A stretch of 64,000 bases of DNA from Pseudomonas sp. ANT_J12 (GCF_008370045.1 NZ_VOBN01000003.1:186001-250000), one strand, 5' to 3'. Numbered from the stretch's first letter, positions 50,330 through 60,427 are shown. Numbers and translations are program-made. The notes: generated by a model not told the origin, from the letters alone.

Positions 50330-51316
50330 ATGAGTTCTCTCTTCCGTTTCCCCAACGCCAGGCACTTGATCAGCGCCGTCGCCATCGCCCTGAGTTTGCA
50401 ACCCCTGGCCCAGGCCGCCGAAACCACCCCGGCCGAAGTGCATCTGGATTACGCCTATTACTCACCGGTCAGCCTGGTGCTCAAGCACTTCGGCTTCGTG
50501 GAAAAAGCCCTGCCCCAGACCAAGGTCGGCTGGGTGCTGAGTCAGGGCAGTAACCGCTCGCTGGAATACCTCAACAGCGGCGGCGTCGATTTCGCCTCCT
50601 CCGCCAGCCTCGCGGCGGTGTTGAGTCGCGCCAACGGCAGCCCGATCAAGTCGGTGTACGTTTACAGCCGCGCCGAATGGACCGCGCTGGTGGTGCGCAA
50701 GGATTCGCCCTACAAGACCGTGGCCGACCTCAAAGGCAAGAAAATCGCCGCCACCAAAGGCACTGACCCGTACCTGTTCACCCTGCGCAGTCTGCAACAG
50801 GCCGGGCTGAGCAATGACGATGTGGAGCTGGTGCATTTGCAGCACCCGGACGGCCGCACCGCGTTAGAAAAAGGTGATGTCGACGCTTGGGCCGGGCTCG
50901 ATCCGCACATGGCGGCGAGCCAGGTCCAGGCCGGTTCTCGGTTGCTCTATCGCAACACCAACTTCAACAGTTACGGGGTGGTCAGCGTCACCGACCGCTA
51001 CGCCAAGGAACACCCGAAAACCATCGAAAGCGTGCTCAACGCCTATGAACAGGCACGGGAATGGGCGGTTAAAAACCCGGAAGAACTGGCGAAGTTGCTT
51101 GCCGCTGAATCGGGCTTGCCGCTGGAAGTGGCGAAGCTGCAATTGTCGCGTACTGATTTGAGCAGTCCGCAATTGACGGCCAAGGATGTGATTGCGTCCA
51201 AGGCTGCGGCGCCGATTCTGGTGTCGGAAGAGTTGGTGCGCAAAGGGGTTAACGTCGATCAAGTCATTGATCAACTGATCGACACCGGTTTCAAAGAGAC
51301 CGTGGCCCGTCAATAA
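50330..51316 (+). CDS. aliphatic-sulfonate-type ABC transporter substrate-binding protein
   Basis: Periplasmic binding protein of 328 residues (SsuA/NMT1 type) with a signal peptide (LISAVAIALSLQPLAQAA). Typical segments are DYAYYSPVSLVLKHFG near residue 45, VKSVYVYSR-like strand near 105, LKGKKIAATKGTDPYLFTL near 140 and DAWAGLDPHMAA near 190. The ligand could be a sulfonate, taurine or another organosulfur anion. It is followed by a REP and then the permease and ATPase genes, on the same strand. Confidence 0.88.
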   Translation: MSSLFRFPNARHLISAVAIALSLQPLAQAAETTPAEVHLDYAYYSPVSLVLKHFGFVEKALPQTKVGWVLSQGSNRSLEYLNSGGVDFASSASLAAVLSRANGSPIKSVYVYSRAEWTALVVRKDSPYKTVADLKGKKIAATKGTDPYLFTLRSLQQAGLSNDDVELVHLQHPDGRTALEKGDVDAWAGLDPHMAASQVQAGSRLLYRNTNFNSYGVVSVTDRYAKEHPKTIESVLNAYEQAREWAVKNPEELAKLLAAESGLPLEVAKLQLSRTDLSSPQLTAKDVIASKAAAPILVSEELVRKGVNVDQVIDQLIDTGFKETVARQ

Positions 51317-51331
51317 AGAACGCTGCCCCCT

Positions 51332-51403
51332 GTAGGAGCGAGGCTTGCCCGCGAAGCTTTTGGCGATTTCAAAGGCCCCTTCGCGGGCAAGCCTCGCTCC
51401 TAC
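51332..51403. repeat. REP palindrome inside the ABC transporter operon
   Basis: Two perfect 25-base arms (51332-51356 and 51379-51403) of the gtaggagcgaggcttgccc family with a 22-base loop separate the binding-protein gene from the permease gene. Such intercistronic hairpins often let the upstream message outlast the rest, which would suit a binding protein needed in excess. Confidence 0.93.
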
Positions 51404-51432
51404 AAGGGGCTGTGATCTGTCTGGAGAACCCC

Positions 51433-52269
51433 ATGACCAGCAAAAGCAAAGACCTCCCCGCGCACTTGGCGCTACCTGAACCACAACGCCTGAACAACGC
51501 CTGGAAACTGCGCCTCAAAGGTCTGGCCCTGCCGATTGCGATCATCCTCATCCTGGAACTGGTCGTGCGCATCGGCTGGCTCCCCTCCTACCAAATGCCC
51601 GCCCCCAGCGAAGTCGCCCTGACCCTGCGCGACTTGGTCGAAGGCGCGCTGTGGAAGCACATTAGCGCCAGTCTGTTGCGGGTGTTGCTGGGTTTCGCCA
51701 TCGGCGCCAGCCTGGCCCTGGTGTTTGCCGCGTGGGTCGGTTTGAGCCGCGAAGCCGAAGCTTATCTGGAGCCGACCTTCGCCGGCCTGCGTTCAATTCC
51801 GAGCCTGGCCTGGGTGCCGTTGTTGCTGCTATGGCTGGGCATCGACGAGACCTCGAAGATTGTCCTGATCGCCATCGGCGCCTTCTTCCCGGTGTACCTC
51901 AACGGCGTCGCCGCGATCCGCGACATCGACCGCAAACTGGTGGAAGTCGGGCAAATGTACGGCTTCAGCCGGGCGCGGCTGGTACGGCGGATTTTGCTGC
52001 CCGCCGCCCTGCCCGGCCTGTTCACCGGGTTGCGCAGCGGCATGAGCCTGGCCTGGATGTTCCTGGTGGCCGCCGAACTGATCGCCGCGACCAAAGGCCT
52101 CGGTTATTTGCTCAGCGACGGCCGCGAAACCTCGCGCCCGGACATCGTGCTCGCCGCGATCATCGTGTTGGCGGTGCTGGGCAAACTCAGCGACGGCATC
52201 CTCGCCAGCCTGGAGACACGTTTCCTGGCCTGGCGCGACACCTTCAACGGCCAAAGCGCGGAGGATTGA
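51433..52269 (+). CDS. sulfonate-type ABC transporter permease
   Basis: Inner-membrane permease of 278 residues, SsuC/TauC type. It has an N-terminal helix (LALPIAIILILELVVRIGWL), about six helices in all and the EAA loop EVGQMYGFSRARLVRRILLP near residue 180. The start at 51433 follows a GGAGA site. Its stop is 3 bases before the ATPase gene, so the two are coupled. Confidence 0.9.
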   Translation: MTSKSKDLPAHLALPEPQRLNNAWKLRLKGLALPIAIILILELVVRIGWLPSYQMPAPSEVALTLRDLVEGALWKHISASLLRVLLGFAIGASLALVFAAWVGLSREAEAYLEPTFAGLRSIPSLAWVPLLLLWLGIDETSKIVLIAIGAFFPVYLNGVAAIRDIDRKLVEVGQMYGFSRARLVRRILLPAALPGLFTGLRSGMSLAWMFLVAAELIAATKGLGYLLSDGRETSRPDIVLAAIIVLAVLGKLSDGILASLETRFLAWRDTFNGQSAED

Positions 52270-52272
52270 GGC

Positions 52273-52986
<714 letters not shown>

Positions 52987-53015
52987 GCTGAAATCTCCAC
53001 TGGGAGGTTCAGTCG

Positions 53016-53696
53016 ATGTGCGGACGCCTGTCGCAGTACCGGGGCATTCACGATTTCGTGGCGGTGTTGAGCATCCCCGACGCGTTGATCAACCACGTCG
53101 GCGATGAACCGCTGGCCCGTTATAACGCCGCGCCCACCACCCAACTGGCGCTGTTTCACCTGCAAAACGACGGGTTGCATGCCGACAACGTGCGCTGGGG
53201 TTGGCGGCCGCACTGGGCGAAGGATCGCGCGGCGCCGATTAACGCCCGGGTCGAGAAAGTCGCCCACGGCCCGTTCTTCCGGGCGATCTGGCCGCACCGC
53301 GCCATTTGCCCGATCGACAACTGGTTTGAATGGGTCGATGCCGGGGATTCGACGCGCCAGCCGTGGCTGATTCGCCACCGCGACCACACGCCGATTTACT
53401 GCGCGGCGATCGGCCAGTTCCCGGCCGCCGGTGCCGAGCCTCGGGGCGACGACGGTTTTGTGATCATTACCGCCGACGCTGAGGGCGGCCTGCTCGACGT
53501 CCACGACCGGCGACCGGTGGTGTTGTCAGCGGAGCTGGCGCGGGAATGGCTCGACCCGGCGACGCCCAGGGAGCGCGCCGAGCAGATGGTGTTGTGGCAA
53601 GGTGAAACCAGCGACCGTTTCCAATGGCACAGGGTCGGCAAAGCGGTGGGTAATGTTCGAAACCAGGGCGCCACGTTGATTGACGAGGTGCCTTGA
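53016..53696 (+). CDS. SOS response-associated peptidase (SRAP, YedK/HMCES type)
   Basis: A 226-residue protein that crosslinks to abasic sites in single-stranded DNA through Cys2 and protects them. The family hallmark MCGRLSQY is at the N-terminus, with Asn in ARYNAAPTTQ, the NWFEW Glu near residue 110 and DVHDRRPVVL near 170 (usually H-x-R-MPVIL). It has a GGGAGG ribosome-binding site. It is a single gene here, and no LexA box was recognised upstream. Confidence 0.92.
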   Translation: MCGRLSQYRGIHDFVAVLSIPDALINHVGDEPLARYNAAPTTQLALFHLQNDGLHADNVRWGWRPHWAKDRAAPINARVEKVAHGPFFRAIWPHRAICPIDNWFEWVDAGDSTRQPWLIRHRDHTPIYCAAIGQFPAAGAEPRGDDGFVIITADAEGGLLDVHDRRPVVLSAELAREWLDPATPRERAEQMVLWQGETSDRFQWHRVGKAVGNVRNQGATLIDEVP

Positions 53697-53955
53697 GGGT
53701 TATCCAGCGTCTTTTAATTCCCTTACTAAAAAGTTGCCTATATAACCCAGACGTTCAAACGTTACATTCAGTGTTTCAAGCGCGAGACACTTATATATTC
53801 GCGGCCAATTGACGCACAACCGCCGGTCTGACATTCCAACCGTCATACATACATTTAACAGGACTACAGATAGCATGCGCGCCGCATTTCCATAAGCATG
53901 CCCGGTTGACCGAAGAGTCAACAACCTCAGGAAATCCCTACAACTTTTACACACT

Positions 53956-54243
53956 TTGCAGAGAAATAAGTTGCGCGACGATTTTGCAATCAAACAAGTC
54001 GATGGGCTGGACTGTGTCTATCTGTCAATGACAGAACACTTGCAACTCAACTGCTTTATCGGCAATTACATAAAGACTCGAAACCTGCACGCGGTCGTCA
54101 ATATCGAACGCATTCTGCGCGCCACGCTGCAAAGCTATCCGGGCAAGCCGCCGGTGATGGTCAATGAAGTCAACGCCTGGATCGACAAGACCCTCGGTTA
54201 TCGCGCCGCCCACCCCGACTTCCCTCATTTGGAAGACGCCTGA
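53956..54243 (+). CDS. hypothetical protein, small
   Basis: A frame of 95 residues beginning at TTG; a second TTG at 53971 is equally possible, and neither has a convincing ribosome-binding site. It reads like a true protein (MTEHLQLNCFIGNYIKTRNL, later NEVNAWIDKTLGYRAAHPDF) and is followed by a terminator. The preceding 259 bases are AT-rich and without another gene. The function is unknown. Confidence 0.55.
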   Translation: MQRNKLRDDFAIKQVDGLDCVYLSMTEHLQLNCFIGNYIKTRNLHAVVNIERILRATLQSYPGKPPVMVNEVNAWIDKTLGYRAAHPDFPHLEDA

Positions 54244-54309
54244 AGCCTCGCTGGCGGGTCATACGGCAGAAGAACTGAACGAACCCGCCCTGCAAACACT
54301 CTGAACAAT

Positions 54310-54334
54310 GAGGCCGACCTGGCCTCTTGTTTTT
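54310..54334 (+). terminator. rho-independent terminator
   Basis: The stem gaggcc / ggcctc with a 5-base loop is followed by TTGTTTTTC, a good U tract, 66 bases after the small hypothetical gene. Confidence 0.75.
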
Positions 54335-54433
54335 CAGGCGCCCCTATTTCTGCATGACGCTGGCACCGCAGATCTCTCTGAATTCCCGCTCAACGACTAA
54401 GCCGATGGCCTGGCTGGCTCCAAAAAGGAATAC

Positions 54434-54661
54434 ATGAGCGAACTTGTCCCTTATGCCGTGCATTACCTGCTTGACGGTGTGCGACAACACTTTTTCAAAT
54501 TGGCGGTGGGGTTTTCCGATGTGGAAGCCATCCATTCGGCTTCTGCTCATGCTTATCCCGAATCAGAACGCAAGATTGCCTCCCACGCGAGCCTCGAAAC
54601 GGCGCGCGATAAAGCTCAGCAATTGGGTATTACGCAGATTCGCTGGAATGAGGCGATTTAA
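54434..54661 (+). CDS. small hypothetical protein
   Basis: A 75-residue protein that begins MSELVPYAVHYLLDGVRQHF after an AAAAGGA site. It has an N-terminal helical half and a Ser/Ala-rich C-terminal half. No domain is recognised. It is a lone gene between a terminator and a REP-like hairpin. Confidence 0.6.
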   Translation: MSELVPYAVHYLLDGVRQHFFKLAVGFSDVEAIHSASAHAYPESERKIASHASLETARDKAQQLGITQIRWNEAI

Positions 54662-54674
54662 AGCATCGGTGCAA

Positions 54675-54738
54675 AAAAGATCGCAGCCTTCGTCGGCCCC
54701 CACCATTGCGTAGGAGCTGGCGAAGGCTGCGATCTTTT
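54675..54738. repeat. inverted repeat of the 'gatcgcagccttcg' family
   Basis: Perfect 18-base arms (54675-54692 and 54721-54738) begin with A4 and end with T4, so this repeat can also act as a bidirectional terminator. A related element lies between benC and benD. Confidence 0.88.
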
Positions 54739-54746
54739 GAGCTTTC

Positions 54747-54905
54747 TTAAGGTTTCAGCGGCCTCTCCACATCCCGATCAGACAATTCCTTGCCATCATC
54801 CGGATGCTTCCAGTCCGGCGTTGAACGCCGTTGCCGCTTGATCTCTTCTTCGCTCGGTTCGTCCGCGTCTTCATCCATGTCCGGCTGCTTGGGTTCGGTT
54901 GTCAT
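54747..54905 (-). CDS. short acidic hypothetical protein
   Basis: A 52-residue protein too short for most gene finders. It starts MTTEPKQPDMDEDADEPSEE and continues EIKRQRRSTPDWKHPDDGKE, with a strong acidic first half and mixed second half. A good AGAGAGGTGG ribosome-binding site precedes the ATG. Codon use fits the neighbours and similar mini-proteins are common in Pseudomonas, from memory. It is probably disordered; the function is unknown. Confidence 0.72.
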   Translation of the reverse strand: MTTEPKQPDMDEDADEPSEEEIKRQRRSTPDWKHPDDGKELSDRDVERPLKP

Positions 54906-54966
54906 GTCCACCTCTCTTCCTGAAGGGAAATCAACTTCAAGCGTAGAACACTTCCGCCCGCCCGGC

Positions 54967-55281
54967 TCACAGCCACCAGCGCAGCAAAAAGAAGAAGCCC
55001 ATGCTCAACAGCATGCTGAGCAACGTACTGCGCGTGTAGATCACCAGCCCCACCGCCACTAGCGAGCTGAGCAGGTACGGGTTGTCCCATTGCAGGTTCA
55101 ATTGTTTGTCGGGCATGAACACAATCGGCCCGCAGATCGCCGTGAGCATGCCCGGCACCGCGAACCCGAGAAATTGCCGCGCATTGCTGCTCAACCGCAC
55201 CGGCAAGCGCGGTTCGAGGAACACATAGCGGTTCAAAAACACCAACACGCCCATGCCGATAATCACTGCCCAAACGATCAT
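54967..55281 (-). CDS. azlD: branched-chain amino-acid exporter small subunit AzlD
   Basis: A 104-residue membrane protein with about four helices (IVWAVIIGMGVLVFLNRYVF and LLSSLVAVGLVIYTRSTLL). It partners AzlC in a two-protein exporter for branched-chain or related amino acids. The ATG at 55281 overlaps the azlC stop (ATGA), so the two are translationally coupled. Confidence 0.9.
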   Translation of the reverse strand: MIVWAVIIGMGVLVFLNRYVFLEPRLPVRLSSNARQFLGFAVPGMLTAICGPIVFMPDKQLNLQWDNPYLLSSLVAVGLVIYTRSTLLSMLLSMGFFFLLRWWL

Positions 55282-55976
55282 GTGTGCTCCCGATACAGCT
55301 TGTTGCAGATAAACCCGGCGGTCATGCCCGCCAGCCCCGACAGCACCAGGGCCGAGCCCCATTGCCAATAGCTGAACAGCACCGAACAGAACAGCGACAC
55401 CGCCACGCACACCACCGTCGGCACATTGCGCACCACCGGGGTGATCAGGGCGATGAAGGTCGCGGCGATGGAGAAGTCCAGGCCCAGATGCTCCAGCCCC
55501 GGAATGCTGCTGCCCAGGACGATGCCGGCCAGGGTGAACAGGTTCCAGGCGATATAGAACGTCAACCCCACGCCCAGGGCGTACCAGCGATTGAACTGTT
55601 GCTTGTCGTGCTGGCTGGTCAGGGCGAACAGCTCATCGGTGAGCAGAAAGCCCAAGCCCACCCGCCAGCGACCCGGCAACGGTGAAATCACCGAACGCAT
55701 GCTCATCCCGTACAGCAAGTGCTGGGAGGTCAGCAGCAACGTGGTCAGCAGAATCGAAAAGACCCCGGCACCGCCCTTGAGCATGCCGATGGCCACCAGT
55801 TGCGCGGCACCGGCAAACACGATGCTCGACAAGCCCTGGCCTTGCAGCGGCGTGAGGTTGGCCTCGATGGCCATGGAGCCGGCCAGCAGCCCCCACGGCG
55901 CGGTGGCCAGGGACAACGGCATGATCGCCGCCGCGCCACGCAAAAAGGCGCTGCGCGGCATGAGTGAGTTCGACAT
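55278..55976 (-). CDS. azlC: branched-chain amino-acid exporter large subunit AzlC
   Basis: A 232-residue inner-membrane protein with about seven helices. The AzlC motif GAAAIMPLSLATAPWGLLAG near residues 14-33 and SIVFAGAAQLVAIGML near 50-65 are clear. It is the first gene of azlCD. The amino-acid substrate is assumed from the family. Confidence 0.9.
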   Translation of the reverse strand: MSNSLMPRSAFLRGAAAIMPLSLATAPWGLLAGSMAIEANLTPLQGQGLSSIVFAGAAQLVAIGMLKGGAGVFSILLTTLLLTSQHLLYGMSMRSVISPLPGRWRVGLGFLLTDELFALTSQHDKQQFNRWYALGVGLTFYIAWNLFTLAGIVLGSSIPGLEHLGLDFSIAATFIALITPVVRNVPTVVCVAVSLFCSVLFSYWQWGSALVLSGLAGMTAGFICNKLYREHT

Positions 55977-56137
55977 AACGCTCTACAACCTGGGGAAAGA
56001 CCGCCGACTGTGCCAGCAGACGCGGCCGAAGGCTTGAACAATCTTGCGCACTTGTGGCGCCCACTCTGAATTGATGGAGCGCAGGCCACCGCCCCGAGTA
56101 ACATGGCGCCATTCACTTGAAGAGTCAGGGAGTCGAC

Positions 56138-56512
56138 ATGCTTTACCGAATCGCCGCCGACGGGCTGGTGCTGTTTCACTTGTTGTTCATTCTGTTCGTG
56201 CTGTTCGGCGGGCTGTTGGTGCTCAAATGGCGCCCGCTGATCTGGTGGCACGTACCCGCCGCTACGTGGGGCGTGATCGTGGAAGTCTTTCACCTGACCT
56301 GCCCGCTGACCTATTGGGAAAACCTGATGCGCGAGGCGGCTGGGCAAACGGTTTATGGTGGCGGTTTCATCGAGCATTACGTGTTGCCGGTCATCTATCC
56401 GGCCGGGCTGACACCGACGATTCAACTGGCGTTGGGCAGCGTGGTTTTGGCGATTAACGTGGTGGTGTATGTGCGGTTGATACGCTTGTGGAGATTGCGT
56501 CGAACGGCCTGA
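56138..56512 (+). CDS. DUF2784 family membrane protein
   Basis: A 124-residue protein with about three to four helices. ADGLVLFHLLFILFVLFGGL, then WWHVPAATWGVIVEV and CPLTYWENLMREAAG, are the DUF2784 features. The start at 56138 follows AGGGAG; an in-frame codon seven triplets earlier is less likely. The function is not known. Confidence 0.87.
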   Translation: MLYRIAADGLVLFHLLFILFVLFGGLLVLKWRPLIWWHVPAATWGVIVEVFHLTCPLTYWENLMREAAGQTVYGGGFIEHYVLPVIYPAGLTPTIQLALGSVVLAINVVVYVRLIRLWRLRRTA

Positions 56513-56521
56513 CCGCCCCTT

Positions 56522-56617
56522 GTAGGAGCAAGGCTTGCCCGCGATAGCGCCGGCACGGTCAACATGGCCCCCCAGGCAGACCGCAGTGGCCGCATCGCGA
56601 GCAAGGTTTGCTCCTAC
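56522..56617. repeat. REP-type imperfect palindrome
   Basis: Arms of 24 bases (56522-56545 and 56594-56617) of the gtaggagc family pair with a few mismatches around a 48-base spacer. It lies between a DUF2784 gene and an opposing cyclase gene. Confidence 0.8.
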
Positions 56618-56645
56618 GGTTCTGCCGTCACTGCTTTGCCCGATC

Positions 56646-58223
56646 TCAGTTGGCAATCACGCTCATATTCCGACCACTGGCCTTGGCCACGTATAACGCC
56701 TTGTCCGCCGCACCGACCAGGTCGTCAGGCGTGGCTTGCGAGGCCGGGTCGTAGGCGCAGACACCCAGGCTGACCGTCACCATGCCTTCGGCACTTTCAC
56801 TGTGCTCGATGCCCGCCAGCTGTACCGCACGGCGGATTTTTTCCGCCACCAGGAAGGCACCGACATAGTCAGTGCCGGGCAACACCACGGCAAACTCTTC
56901 GCCGCCATAACGCACCGCGAGGTCGCCGGGGCGGTTGATGTTTTCGGTGATGATCGCGCTGATCTTGCGCAAGCACACATCGCCCGCCACATGCCCGTAG
57001 TGATCATTGAACAGTTTGAAGTGATCGACATCGATCATCAGCAACGCCAACCCATTCTGGCTGCGCCGGGCGCGGCCCATCTCCGCCACCATGAAAATAT
57101 CGAACTGACGTCGATTGGCCAGCCCGGTCAGCGCATCTTCCAGGGCCAGCAGCTCCAGGCTGCGATTGACCTCCAGGAGTTTTTCCTGGGCGCCGAGCAA
57201 CTCGCTTTGAATGTGATTCTGCTGGCGCATCACGCGAATCAGCCGGTAACCGAGCGCGCCGAGAAAGCTCAACAGCAACGCGACAATTGCCGCCGTGTTC
57301 AACGACTCCTGGCGCCAGGCGCCCAGCACCTCTTGCTTGTTCAGGGCGGCGGAAACCACCATCGGATAGCCGCTGACCCGGCGGAAACCCAAGACCCGTT
57401 CGACACCATCGACCACCGACTTGATGGTCGCCGTGCCGAAACTGGCATGGGGCAGCAGTTGGGTAAACAACGGCCCACTGGCGACACTGGTGCCGATGTC
57501 GGTTTCCCGGAAGGGGCGACGCACGATGATCGTGCCGTTGTCGGCCATCAGGTTGATGGCACCGTTTTGGCCCATGTCGATGCTGTCGTACAGCGACAGG
57601 AAGTGCGTGAGATAAATCGTCGCCACCGCCACGCCGGCGAAACGGCCGTCGGGATGATTGAGCCTGCGCGACACGGTCATGATCCATTCATCGGTCGAGC
57701 GGCTCTTGATCGACGGGCCGATATGCGGGCCACGGTCGGGATGGTCGCGATGGAAGATGAAGTATTCGCGGTCAGAGTTATTGGCGTCCGGCACATTGGC
57801 GCCATTGGAGTTGGCCAGCCAGTGGCCGTTTTCATCGAAGATGAACAAGCCATGCAGTTGCGTCAATTCCTGGCGCTGGGCACTGAGCAAACGTTGCAGT
57901 CGCGGCAGTTGCGCCGGCCCCACACCGTCATTTTCGAGACGGTCCACCAGGGAAAAGAGCAACGTGTCGGCCTGCTTGACCGTCGACTGCGCCTCGGCCG
58001 CCAGGGTCTGCGCCAGGTTGGACATCGCCACTTCTTTGTCATGCAAGTGGTACTGCCGCGAGTTCCAGGCCTCCCAGATCGCAATCGCCGCCATGGACAG
58101 GCACACCGCCACCAGCAGCACCACGGCATAACGCACCTTGAGCTTCGCCTCGACCTGCTCGGCCGATATCGACGGCGTGGGCTGAAGGGCTTCGATACGA
58201 ACTTTTACGGACGGTTGTCCCAT
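56646..58223 (-). CDS. membrane diguanylate cyclase with Cache sensor domain
   Basis: A 525-residue signalling protein. A membrane helix near residues 33-53 (VVLLVAVCLSMAAIAIWEAW), a periplasmic double-Cache domain to about residue 295, a second helix (AAIVALLLSFLGALGYRLI) and a short coiled coil lead to a GGDEF domain. The active site is the canonical GGEEF (VRYGGEEFAVVLPG), with the RxxD inhibition site (RPGD) just ahead, so cyclic di-GMP synthesis with product control is expected. The periplasmic ligand is unknown. Confidence 0.93.
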   Translation of the reverse strand: MGQPSVKVRIEALQPTPSISAEQVEAKLKVRYAVVLLVAVCLSMAAIAIWEAWNSRQYHLHDKEVAMSNLAQTLAAEAQSTVKQADTLLFSLVDRLENDGVGPAQLPRLQRLLSAQRQELTQLHGLFIFDENGHWLANSNGANVPDANNSDREYFIFHRDHPDRGPHIGPSIKSRSTDEWIMTVSRRLNHPDGRFAGVAVATIYLTHFLSLYDSIDMGQNGAINLMADNGTIIVRRPFRETDIGTSVASGPLFTQLLPHASFGTATIKSVVDGVERVLGFRRVSGYPMVVSAALNKQEVLGAWRQESLNTAAIVALLLSFLGALGYRLIRVMRQQNHIQSELLGAQEKLLEVNRSLELLALEDALTGLANRRQFDIFMVAEMGRARRSQNGLALLMIDVDHFKLFNDHYGHVAGDVCLRKISAIITENINRPGDLAVRYGGEEFAVVLPGTDYVGAFLVAEKIRRAVQLAGIEHSESAEGMVTVSLGVCAYDPASQATPDDLVGAADKALYVAKASGRNMSVIAN

Positions 58224-58284
58224 GACGTTCCTTGCATTCTTATAAAAAGGCGATGCTTCCTGATCGCTGACGACACTATAGCCA

Positions 58285-58812
58285 TTACCGCCGGGTCTGC
58301 TTCAGCGCCTCCAGCCAGGCCGGATCCAGTCGGGTCTGGTCAGTGTCGAGGCCCAGGGCTTCCATTCGCTCCTTGTGCCGGTCCATCTCGCGAACCAACT
58401 GGCTGTGGTCGCTGGAGTTGGCGTCCAGCTCATGCATCTGGTGCAGCCCCAGGTGATAGAAACGCAGCAGCTTCATGGCGTCCGGATCATCCTTCTCCAC
58501 CGCCGCCGTCACCTGATGCATGACATTGGTCACGCTCATCAGGCTGCGCTTGAGCCGCCAGCCGTATACGGCCGGCGCCATCCACGCCTCGTGCCAGAAC
58601 CGGCCACGCATCAGCGCCGCCATCAGCAGCACCGCGACAAACACGCCGCCGACGTTAAAGCGCAGGTTGTCGCCGCCCGGCTCACCGAACAGCGCCACCG
58701 CCGCCGTCGACAGCACCATCGCCAGCGCCAGGAAAATCAGGGCGATGATCACCGTGCTGCGCCGGGTCTGGCGACGAAAGGTTTCGGCATTCATCGGCTG
58801 GATTTCGAACAT
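58285..58812 (-). CDS. DUF3087-like membrane protein
   Basis: A 175-residue protein with two membrane helices (TVIIALIFLALAMVLSTAAV and FNVGGVFVAVLLMAALM) and a helical, charged cytoplasmic tail containing FYHLGLHQMHELD and a His/Asp/Glu-rich stretch. From memory it matches the DUF3087 family of Pseudomonas. It stands alone, on the same strand as the cyclase downstream. The function is unknown. Confidence 0.75.
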   Translation of the reverse strand: MFEIQPMNAETFRRQTRRSTVIIALIFLALAMVLSTAAVALFGEPGGDNLRFNVGGVFVAVLLMAALMRGRFWHEAWMAPAVYGWRLKRSLMSVTNVMHQVTAAVEKDDPDAMKLLRFYHLGLHQMHELDANSSDHSQLVREMDRHKERMEALGLDTDQTRLDPAWLEALKQTRR

Positions 58813-59029
58813 AGTGGCTAGCGTCCTTGAATCAGTGAGCGAAAAGAGTGCGGGGCATTATCGCCTCTGCGGGGGATTTAGCTATGCTGGGGCTCCTTTT
58901 CATCTTTCCATCGTCAAACGGGGAACATGGCGAGACTGCGCAGTTCGTGCCATCTTCTTTCATGGATACATATTATTCGGATGCCAATCGCTCCTCCTGT
59001 ATGAATGGCATCGTTTTAAGGATCATTGA

Positions 59030-60403
59030 ATGTCCCAACGTCAAGTAATCAATGCCTCGGTCAGCCCTAAAGGCAGCCTGGAAACCCTGTCCCAACGTGA
59101 AGTTCAGCAATTGAGCGAAGCCGGTTCCGGCAGCACCTACACCCTGTTCCGCCAATGCGCCCTGGCCATCCTCAACACCGGCGCCCACGTTGATAACGCC
59201 AAGACCATCCTCGAAGCCTACAAGGACTTCGAAATCCGCATTCACCAACAGGACCGTGGCGTACGCCTGGAACTGCTGAACGCCCCGGCCGACGCCTTCG
59301 TCGACGGCGAAATGATCGCCAGCACCCGGGAAATGCTGTTCAGCGCCCTGCGCGACATCGTCTACACCGAAAACGAACTCGACGCCCAGCGCATCGACTT
59401 GAGCACCTCGCAAGGCATCAGCGACTACGTCTTCCACCTGTTGCGCAACGCCCGCACCCTGCGCCCTGGCGTGGAGCCGAAGATCGTGGTGTGCTGGGGC
59501 GGCCACTCGATCAACACCGAAGAATACAAATACACCAAGAAAGTCGGCCACGAACTGGGCCTGCGTAGCCTGGACATCTGCACCGGTTGCGGCCCCGGCG
59601 TGATGAAAGGCCCGATGAAAGGCGCGACCATCGCCCACGCCAAGCAGCGCATCCACGGCGGCCGTTACCTGGGTCTGACCGAGCCGGGGATCATCGCGGC
59701 CGAAGCGCCGAACCCGATCGTCAACGAACTGGTGATCCTGCCGGACATCGAAAAACGCCTGGAAGCCTTCGTCCGCGTCGGCCACGGCATCATCATCTTC
59801 CCGGGCGGCGCCGGTACCGCCGAAGAGTTCCTGTACCTGCTGGGCATCCTGATGCACCCGGACAACAAAGGCCTGCCCTTCCCGGTGGTCCTGACCGGGC
59901 CGAAACATGCGGCGCGGTATCTGGAGCAACTGGACGCCTTCGTCGGCGCCACCCTGGGCGACGCGGCGAAACAGCACTACACCATCATCATCGACGACCC
60001 GGCGGAAGTGGCGCGGCACATGACGGCCGGGCTCAAAGAGGTCAAGCAGTTCCGCCGCGAGCGCAACGATGCGTTCCACTTCAACTGGCTGTTGAAGATC
60101 GACGAAGGTTTCCAGCGCCCGTTCGACCCGACCCACGAAAACATGGCCAGCCTGCAACTGAGCCGCAGCCTGCCAGCCCACGAACTGGCGGCCAACCTGC
60201 GCCGCGCGTTCTCCGGCATCGTCGCCGGCAACGTCAAGGACAAGGGCATCCGCCTGATCGAAGAACACGGGCCATACCAGATCCGTGGCGACGCAGCGGT
60301 GATGCAACCGCTGGATCAACTGCTCAAGGCCTTCGTCGCCCAGCACCGGATGAAACTGCCGGGCGGCGCGGCCTATGTGCCGTGTTATCAAGTAGTTGCG
60401 TGA
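59030..60403 (+). CDS. ppnN: pyrimidine/purine nucleotide 5'-monophosphate nucleosidase PpnN
   Basis: A 457-residue enzyme of the LOG/lysine-decarboxylase-like family that splits nucleoside monophosphates into base and ribose 5-phosphate; the E. coli homologue is bound by ppGpp. The N-terminal extension of PpnN (YTLFRQCALAILNTG) precedes the core with GGHSINTEEYKYTKK, DICTGCGPGVMKGPMKGA and the phosphate-binding loop FPGGAGTAEEFLYLLGIL near residue 265. It is a single gene with a long palindrome after it. Confidence 0.93.
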   Translation: MSQRQVINASVSPKGSLETLSQREVQQLSEAGSGSTYTLFRQCALAILNTGAHVDNAKTILEAYKDFEIRIHQQDRGVRLELLNAPADAFVDGEMIASTREMLFSALRDIVYTENELDAQRIDLSTSQGISDYVFHLLRNARTLRPGVEPKIVVCWGGHSINTEEYKYTKKVGHELGLRSLDICTGCGPGVMKGPMKGATIAHAKQRIHGGRYLGLTEPGIIAAEAPNPIVNELVILPDIEKRLEAFVRVGHGIIIFPGGAGTAEEFLYLLGILMHPDNKGLPFPVVLTGPKHAARYLEQLDAFVGATLGDAAKQHYTIIIDDPAEVARHMTAGLKEVKQFRRERNDAFHFNWLLKIDEGFQRPFDPTHENMASLQLSRSLPAHELAANLRRAFSGIVAGNVKDKGIRLIEEHGPYQIRGDAAVMQPLDQLLKAFVAQHRMKLPGGAAYVPCYQVVA

Positions 60404-60427
60404 TTAACCTGATGTAAGCCGTAACGT

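Noticed and set aside
49948..50553. An open frame of 201 codons on the plus strand across the sulfonate-type gene start
   Set aside because: It overlaps the signal peptide and first domain of the intact binding protein in another frame and has no protein-like features.
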